A stretch of 21,246 bases of DNA from Chara braunii. Taxonomy: Eukaryota > Streptophyta > Charophyceae > Charales > Characeae. The DNA lies in NCBI GenBank assembly GCA_003427395.1, contig BFEA01000030.1, forward strand, positions 5,164,235-5,185,480. Reading direction: 5' to 3'. The notes under the pieces are model-generated. The model searched no databases. It saw nothing but the letters and a program-made list of their open reading frames with translations, and was not told the origin of the DNA. The position numbers and the translations under genes were made by a program. Each line of letters opens with the position of its first letter. Position 1 is the stretch's first letter. Positions 16,849-21,246 of this stretch are shown piece after piece.

Positions 16849-16933
16849 TTAACTGTCCCTGTTGGCTCCTTTCCTTTTCTGGGAACCACAATTTTATCCG
16901 TAACGCGGACAGAGTTATCGACCAAAAAAAGGT

Positions 16934-17230
16934 ATACCTTTCTCGGCTGTTTGGCTAAAAATAGATAGTGTTGTTATCTCTTATGATCAGTTCGTTATCT
17001 GATGTTTATCTGATGTGTGGTCCCACTAGCAAAGAGGATCGGATCGAATGCCTGAATCTGGACGAGGTTATGAAGCTGTCCAGGAAATCGAGATTGAACT
17101 GCTTTTCTGCATCTTTGCATAAAACACATCCAGATTTAGGCATTCGATCCTATCCTTTTTGCTAGTGGGACCTCGGCCCTGATGTGTGGTCCATTTGACC
17201 ATTGTTGGGAAACAAACAAGAAAAAAAAAA
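16934..17230 (+). pseudogene. U2 snRNA retropseudogene split by a foldback element
   Basis: ATACCTTTCTCGGC, TTTGGCTAA, TTATCTCTTATGATCAG and TATCTGATGTGTGG follow the 5' half of U2. After the insertion, TGTGGTCCATTTGACCA resembles stem IIb, followed by an A-run (17220-17230). CTGATGTGTGGTCC is present on both sides of the insertion (17010-17023 and 17179-17192). TATCTGATGT is also duplicated at the left. Many changes make it non-functional. Confidence 0.72.
17019..17180. mobile_element. Foldback element inserted in the U2 copy
   Basis: GGTCCCACTAGCAAAGAGG on the left and TTTTTGCTAGTGGGACC, then TCGGCCC, on the right. The arms contain GATCGAATGCCTGAATCTGG and its complement. The left end lacks the outer CAGGGCCGA seen elsewhere. 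Confidence 0.85.
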
Positions 17231-17363
17231 GTGATCCACGAAGGTGTGCGTGAACTCGTTCAGAAAATTGTTCAGGAAAAAAAAAAAAAAAGAAAGACTT
17301 TTGAAGTTTGAACCACCACTACTTCCGATCCTGTTTTTACCGGGCCTGAATTTCAATGCGTAG

Positions 17364-17496
17364 TGCGCACCAAGTTTTTTTTTTTTTTTTTTTTTTTTTT
17401 NTGATCCGATGGGTCACGGATCAGATGTTAAACTGATCAGAACAGATACTACACTTTATCTTAGCCAAAAGGCCGAGAATTTTACTGCGCACCGAG
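17364..17496 (-). pseudogene. U2 snRNA retroposon with poly-A tail and target duplication
   Basis: The minus strand from 17485 reads TTCTCGGCCTTTTGGCTAAG, AAGTGTAGTATCTGTTCTG, ATCAGTTTAACATCTGAT and a stem IIb-like CGTGACCCATCGGATCA. It then passes into a long A-run (T on plus, 17375-17400) with an N at 17401. TGCGCACCAAG (17364-17374) and TGCGCACCGAG (17486-17496) flank it as an 11-bp target duplication with one mismatch. The branch-point-recognition region is retained but the 3' half is lost, so it is a LINE-style processed copy. Confidence 0.9.
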
Positions 17497-17667
17497 TTTT
17501 GTCGAGCCTGGGTCCCAATGTATTTTCTTTTCTGGTACTCTACGGAAATGGGAAAAAAAAAAAAAAAAAACGAAATAAAAGGAAAAAAGCAAGTAGTAAG
17601 CTGGGCACGTGAAAGCAGCTGGAGGGCGTTACAGCCTACAGCAAAACACGGCTCTCTAAAAAACAAA

Positions 17668-18381
17668 GGGCCTCACCACACCTATCCCGAAAACACCGAT
17701 TTGGAGAGGAAACGCATCGCCATACCCACTCTCGAAAATCGGTGTCAGAAAACTTTTCGAGAGTGGCCAGAACGCGGGTTTCAGGAGTGTGCTCACGAAC
17801 TGTGGTCGTTGCCCCGCCTGCAAAGTAGCCACTTTCGAGAGTGGTCGAAGGCACCTCCGATTTTGGCCCAAATTTCGAGAGGGTGCCGCGACGGCCAACG
17901 GTCTGCGGCCAGCGTTTTGTCGTGTTTGGTTCGAGAGACTCTCGAACCGAGGCCTCGGTCCACTACTCACCACACATGCACAAAAGACAAAAAATCTGGC
18001 GGTGTATCTTTCCATGGTGTAGCAGAAGATTCATTCTCATTTTGCACATTTGGTGAGTCATGGAGCAAGACCCTTGCACCGCCACAGCACTCTCGAAAAA
18101 CGCAGTTCTTTTCCGACACAGTGGAGAGCGCCCCCTTCGAGAGCGCAGTGCGGCGATGAGGCCTCTCCAACCGTTTTTCGCGATTTCCCGAGTTCGAGAG
18201 CGCTCTCGAACATGCCACACTGCACTCTCGAAAAACGCACTTCTTTTCCGACACAGTGGAGAGCGCCCCCTTCGAGAGCGCAGTGCGGCGATGAGGCCTC
18301 TCCAACCGTTTTTTGCGATTTCCCGAGTTCGAGAGCGCTCTCAAACATTTTCCCGTTTTCGGGATAGGTATGGCGAGGCCC
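17668..18381. mobile_element. Inverted-repeat element rich in TCTCGAA motifs
   Basis: GGGCCTCACCACACCTATCC (17668) pairs with GGATAGGTATGGCGAGGCCC (ends 18381); both ends continue with CGAAAAC or its complement. Inside, CTCTCGAA/TTCGAGAG occurs about a dozen times, several as the full palindrome TTCGAGAGCGCTCTCGAA or close. A 135-bp tandem unit starts at 18088 and 18223. A second inverted-repeat element is nested at 17949-18073. Confidence 0.7.
17949..18073. mobile_element. GGGCCTC inverted-repeat element, copy 2 (nested)
   Basis: GAGGCCTCGGTCCACTACTC at the left and GAGTCATGGAGCAAGACCC at the right, with GCACAAAAGACAAAAAAT and AGAAGATTCATTCTC inside. It matches copies at 16722 and, inverted, 18964. 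Confidence 0.7.
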
Positions 18382-18534
18382 AAAAAGAGAAGGGGAAGAA
18401 AAAAGTGCAACAACCCTTTGACCGCAAAAACAGTTAGATACAGAATCTTTTTTTTTTTTTTTTTTGTCGAGAAGATACAGAATCTCGAGTCCATGTGAGG
18501 TTGGAGCTCCGTTGGTCGCAAGTGTCAGATCAGA

Positions 18535-18959
18535 TGTCCGTGGAAAGTCCTGCCTCGTTGGCAGGGCAGTAAAAGAAAAAGAGAAGAAGAAAAAGAAACA
18601 AAAAACAAAAGAAAAAAAGAAAAACAGAACACTAAAGAATTAATACAATAATTCTGGGCAGATGCATTCCTGGAAGCACTACTGTGAGCACACCTCCTTC
18701 ACCGCTTCTCCACCACCCTCCAACGTCCTTCCTTTCAAATATGCAGGCCCTCCCTTTTTTTTTTTTTTTTTTTTTTCCCCCTTTCGTCTGCAACCGTCAG
18801 CTGTCCGTGGAAAGTGCCCTGCCTCGTTGGCAGGGCACTAAAACCAAATGAGAAGGAAACAGCAAAAAACAAAACAAAACAAAACAAAAAAACAGTAAAC
18901 GAACCACGCCCAGATTCTGGGCAGATGCATTCCTGGAAGTACTACTGTGAGCACACCTA
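18535..18959. repeat. Large direct repeat, spacing 267 bp
   Basis: TGTCCGTGGAAAGT, CCTGCCTCGTTGGCAGGGCA, an A-rich stretch, then TTCTGGGCAGATGCATTCC and CTACTGTGAGCACACCT occur at 18535-18697 and 18802-18959. Between them lies a CT/T-rich segment. Confidence 0.85.
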
Positions 18960-18963
18960 CTTC

Positions 18964-19085
18964 GGGCCTCGCTGCACTACTCTTGAAAGGTGCAAAACGA
19001 GAGTGAATCTTCTGCTAGAACATGGAAAGACACAGCGACATGATTTTTGTCTTTTGTGCATTTCAAGAGTCGTGCAGCGAGGCCC
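18964..19085. mobile_element. GGGCCTC inverted-repeat element, copy 3 (best preserved)
   Basis: GGGCCTCGCTGCACTACTC at the left is mirrored by GTCGTGCAGCGAGGCCC at the right (ends 19085), and pairing continues with TTGAAA/TTTCAA and GTGCA/TGCAC. Flanking TTC on both sides may be a 3-bp target duplication. Confidence 0.78.
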
Positions 19086-19254
19086 TTCATGGCTTCCCCC
19101 CCGACGTAGTTCCCTTTCAACTGGGCAGCTTCTTTTTCTTTGTTTTTCGGTTGGGCGCATTCTGGTTTATTTTCTGATTTTATTTTATTTTTACTTTTTT
19201 TTTTTATGTGGGTGAACTGATGGTAATGATTGGTGGTGGCTGTGGTTTGTGCAG

Positions 19255-19401
19255 TGTACGCCAGTTGAGGATTACTACCGAAGCAAAGGGATTCTGCTTG
19301 ACTTCGACGTCCTGGGTGGAATACCGCAGACGTGGCCGCATTTGCTGGAAACGCTGCATCTTGACGGGGCAGTGGCAGAGGAGTCGCGAGCGGCCGCCTA
19401 G
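19255..19401 (+). CDS. Adenylate kinase, last coding exon
   Basis: The exon starts after TTTGTGCAG and encodes 48 residues plus TAG in phase 0. The protein reads CTPVEDYYRSKGILLDFDV, then GGIPQTWPHLLETLHLDG, then a short tail ending AAA. This is the C-terminal CORE segment of plant organellar adenylate kinases (family pattern PxEEYY..KG.L.EFD..GGIPESWP). Joined to the previous exon it gives RLKVHQDE followed by CTPVEDYY, with the same residue spacing as the Arabidopsis protein, so no exon is missing between them. The preceding intron is about 4.75 kb. No clear AATAAA signal is seen shortly downstream. Confidence 0.92.
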   Translation, partial: CTPVEDYYRSKGILLDFDVLGGIPQTWPHLLETLHLDGAVAEESRAAA

Positions 19402-20280
19402 CGGGGATGGAGAAGGGGAGAGGGAGGAAGTTTCCTTCCTACCCCATGCATACCCCCCCCCCCCTGTTCTCTGCACTTTTGGACTTCATCAATTTTCTTT
19501 TTCTCTCTGAGATCTGGGAGAAAGGGAGAGGAAGGGTGCTTTCCCCCTCCCTTTCCCCCCTCCCCTCTTCCTGTGTGGTCTTTTCCCTCGAGGCAATCTG
19601 GTGCGAGGGTAAGCAAGTGTGGGGTGGAGACGTGGCAGAAGGAGAGGTGTTGGAATGACCCCATAAGGACCCCTGTTGATGAAGTGGGGTAGTAATGACC
19701 CCTTGGGCGAAAAAAAGGAGGTAGTACTGACCCCCTCTCTGGCAAAAAAAGGGGGTAATAATGACCCCTCTGTTAGCTTACGGGCTACGGTGGTAGATAG
19801 GCTAAGTCGGGCTACGGTGGTAGATAGGCTATAAGTCCAGCGTGAGGAACGTCAAAGCTCTGGTGCTGTTTTGTGGGGGATGAATGTCATTATCGAATCA
19901 TTGCCCCTTCTTCTCCCTTCCCCCGCCCTTATCCCTCCCCCCCCACCCCTTATCCCTCCCCCCCCATAAAGGAGTGCGAGGTGTCGAAGGGCTGGTCTTT
20001 TCATCTATATTGATGCTTGTGAGGACTGCAGAGTAGTTGGCAGGCAGGTTGCTAGTGTGTCGCACTCTCGCGGCACGGTATAGTCTGTTTGTCACTTCTG
20101 CTGCTACTGTGAGCTGAAAAATCCACTGCATCACAGCCAGAATTCCCGCAAACGAATCTGGCTGACATTGCGACCAGGTTCTTCAGTAGATGAGGGCACA
20201 CTAACACTAGCACTTTTCAGCTGAACCTGGCTAATATCACGACTAGGTACCTGCGGGAAGGTTCTAGTGCGAGGATGCCC
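19402..20280 (+). other. 3' flank of adenylate kinase with short tandem repeats
   Basis: CT/GA-rich sequence, then TAGTAATGACCCCT-like units (about 19648-19772), GGGCTACGGTGGTAGATAGG twice (19780-19830), and a CCCTTATCCCTCCCCCC duplication (19925-19965). Part may be 3' UTR; no polyadenylation signal was identified. Confidence 0.6.
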
Positions 20281-20317
20281 TTGTTCGAATGGTGGTGAGA
20301 TATTCTTCATGTACTCC

Positions 20318-20515
20318 AGCAGTAGCAGCAGCAGCGGCAGCAGCAAACATCATTGCCGTCGTCATCGGAGCTATCTTCATTGCATTCATCATTACGCCGC
20401 CATCTTCCTCGTCGTCATCACTGTTATCATCATCGCGATATCGTCGTTACGTCGTCATTACGTCGTCATCGTCATCGTCGTTATCACTGGCATGATCATC
20501 TCGATATCGTCACAT
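20318..20515. repeat. Trinucleotide repeat block
   Basis: An (AGC)n-like run at 20318-20345 is followed by degenerate TCA/TCG/TCT triplets to 20515. Open frames here are serine- or isoleucine-rich and are due to the repeat. Confidence 0.8.
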
Positions 20516-21205
20516 TAGTGAGTGTAAAGCGGCGACACCTGGCGGGCGCTACTCGTACCCGAGTTACTGCCGGGTGTCGCTACCGATTCATTCTTTATCC
20601 GTTTAGAGGAGGTTGAATTTGTTGCCATTCTTTGTGCATCGCTCCATTATGCAACATTTGGGAAAAAGATGCACCTGGACATGGAAATGGTCCTTATGCA
20701 TTCAAAATGTTGTGTCAGTGCCAATGAATTTGGTGCATCAAACAGTCCGGATACTTGTCGAATCTGTCGAATGTGGTGGTGGAGCGAGGCCCTTTTTCCA
20801 GATTGGTCTTGCTGATCTGGCATTCCGGTATTTTGATAAGTTTCACTTTTTCGAAGTTTTTTCTTTGTTTTGACAAGTTTTACTTTTAGGATATATACAC
20901 GCTCTAGAATTTTTTCTTTCGATCGAACTCTGGATGCGATTGCAGTCAGGTGCATCCAGGTCTGGCCGTAAGTCCAATCAGATATGCATTTATAAAAGTG
21001 CTAGTGTGGTTACGGCGTTAGAAGCTTTTAGAACGTTTTGGTAGCAATTTGTTATTGGGTGCTTTTTTCTTTTCTTTCCTTTTTTCTTTTTTCCTTTTTT
21101 TCTTCTTTTTTTTTTTTGTTGGAAAGAACAGGTCCATTCGAATTTGGAGCCCAACTCCGTATCCATTCTGCGGAGCATTATTTCAAAATAGATCAGATTT
21201 CTCTC

Positions 21206-21206
<1 letters not shown>
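20516..21206. other. Unassigned sequence
   Basis: Mixed sequence without recognised exons. TGGTGGAGCGAGGCCC at about 20776 resembles TTGGTGGAGCGAGGGCC at about 3004. A T-rich stretch lies at 21063-21118. Confidence 0.5.

Positions 21207-21246
<40 letters not shown>
21207..21246. repeat. Poly-C run at the window end
   Basis: About forty C in a row end the window. It may be a real homopolymer or a sequencing or assembly artefact. Confidence 0.85.

Larger units (their letters stand above)
14501..19254 (+). other. Adenylate kinase intron (4.75 kb), rich in inserted elements
   Basis: GT-AG intron between the LID exon and the last exon. It contains a minus-strand GIY-YIG pseudogene, two U2 retroposons, a foldback element, three copies of a GGGCCTC inverted-repeat element, and a larger TCTCGAA-rich element. 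Near its 5' end (14530-14735) degenerate direct repeats of TTGGAACGCATGC and GTGTGACCCTTATTGG occur. Confidence 0.88.

Noticed and set aside
17518-18159. 213-residue plus-strand open frame
   Set aside because: It starts in an A-run and crosses the boundaries of an inverted-repeat element and a nested element, so it is not a gene.
19648-19830. Regularly spaced GACCCC repeats resembling a CRISPR array
   Set aside because: Units are short, variable and without unique spacers of constant length, in a eukaryotic intergenic region.
20320-20515. Serine/isoleucine-rich frames as a secreted or membrane peptide
   Set aside because: They arise from AGC and TCA/TCG triplet repeats in several frames at once.

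Overview
This window looks like nuclear DNA of a eukaryote of the green-plant lineage. It carries the last three coding exons of a plant-type (organellar) adenylate kinase joined by GT-AG introns, decayed copies of spliceosomal U2 and U6 snRNAs, tRNA-derived SINEs, and tRNA sequences of organellar, probably mitochondrial, type. Very long introns, abundant poly-A/poly-T tails and dense repeats would fit a repeat-rich streptophyte alga such as Chara, but that name is an inference.

Layout. 1-2120 is low-complexity DNA (TC, GA, GC, TA and AATC repeats) holding several copies of a short repeat. One copy (631-667) contains what reads as a type I hammerhead ribozyme core; others lie at 291-335, 861-910, 1994-2118 (minus) and 11554-11650. 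2121-10560 has no recognisable gene and is a nest of non-autonomous elements: foldback elements ending in CAGGG-SCRAGGTCCCACTAGC, two kinds of tRNA-headed SINE, a U6 fragment, tandem duplications, and inverted-repeat elements at 7670-8289, 8990-9121 and 10347-10513. 10700-11310 holds a tRNA-like A box and an organelle-type insert with a complete tRNA-Leu(UAG) and a broken tRNA-Lys(UUU), the latter repeated across a single N.

11938-19401 is the 3' part of the adenylate kinase gene on the plus strand (exons 11938-12078, 14225-14500, 19255-19401). The ATP-binding P-loop exon was not found and should lie upstream of the window, so 1-11937 may itself be intron. The first intron seen here carries a 242-bp tandem repeat whose first unit is interrupted by a 271-bp insertion with an 11-bp target duplication. 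The second intron carries, on the minus strand, a frameshifted GIY-YIG-like reading frame, two U2-derived retroposons in opposite orientation (one split by a foldback element), and inverted-repeat elements nested in one another. 19402-21246 is 3' flank with tandem and trinucleotide repeats and ends in a poly-C run.

Apart from adenylate kinase, nothing here looks like an intact protein gene. The notable content is the mobile and RNA-derived material: the hammerhead family, the small-RNA retroposons, and a foldback family found inside small-RNA-derived sequences more than once.
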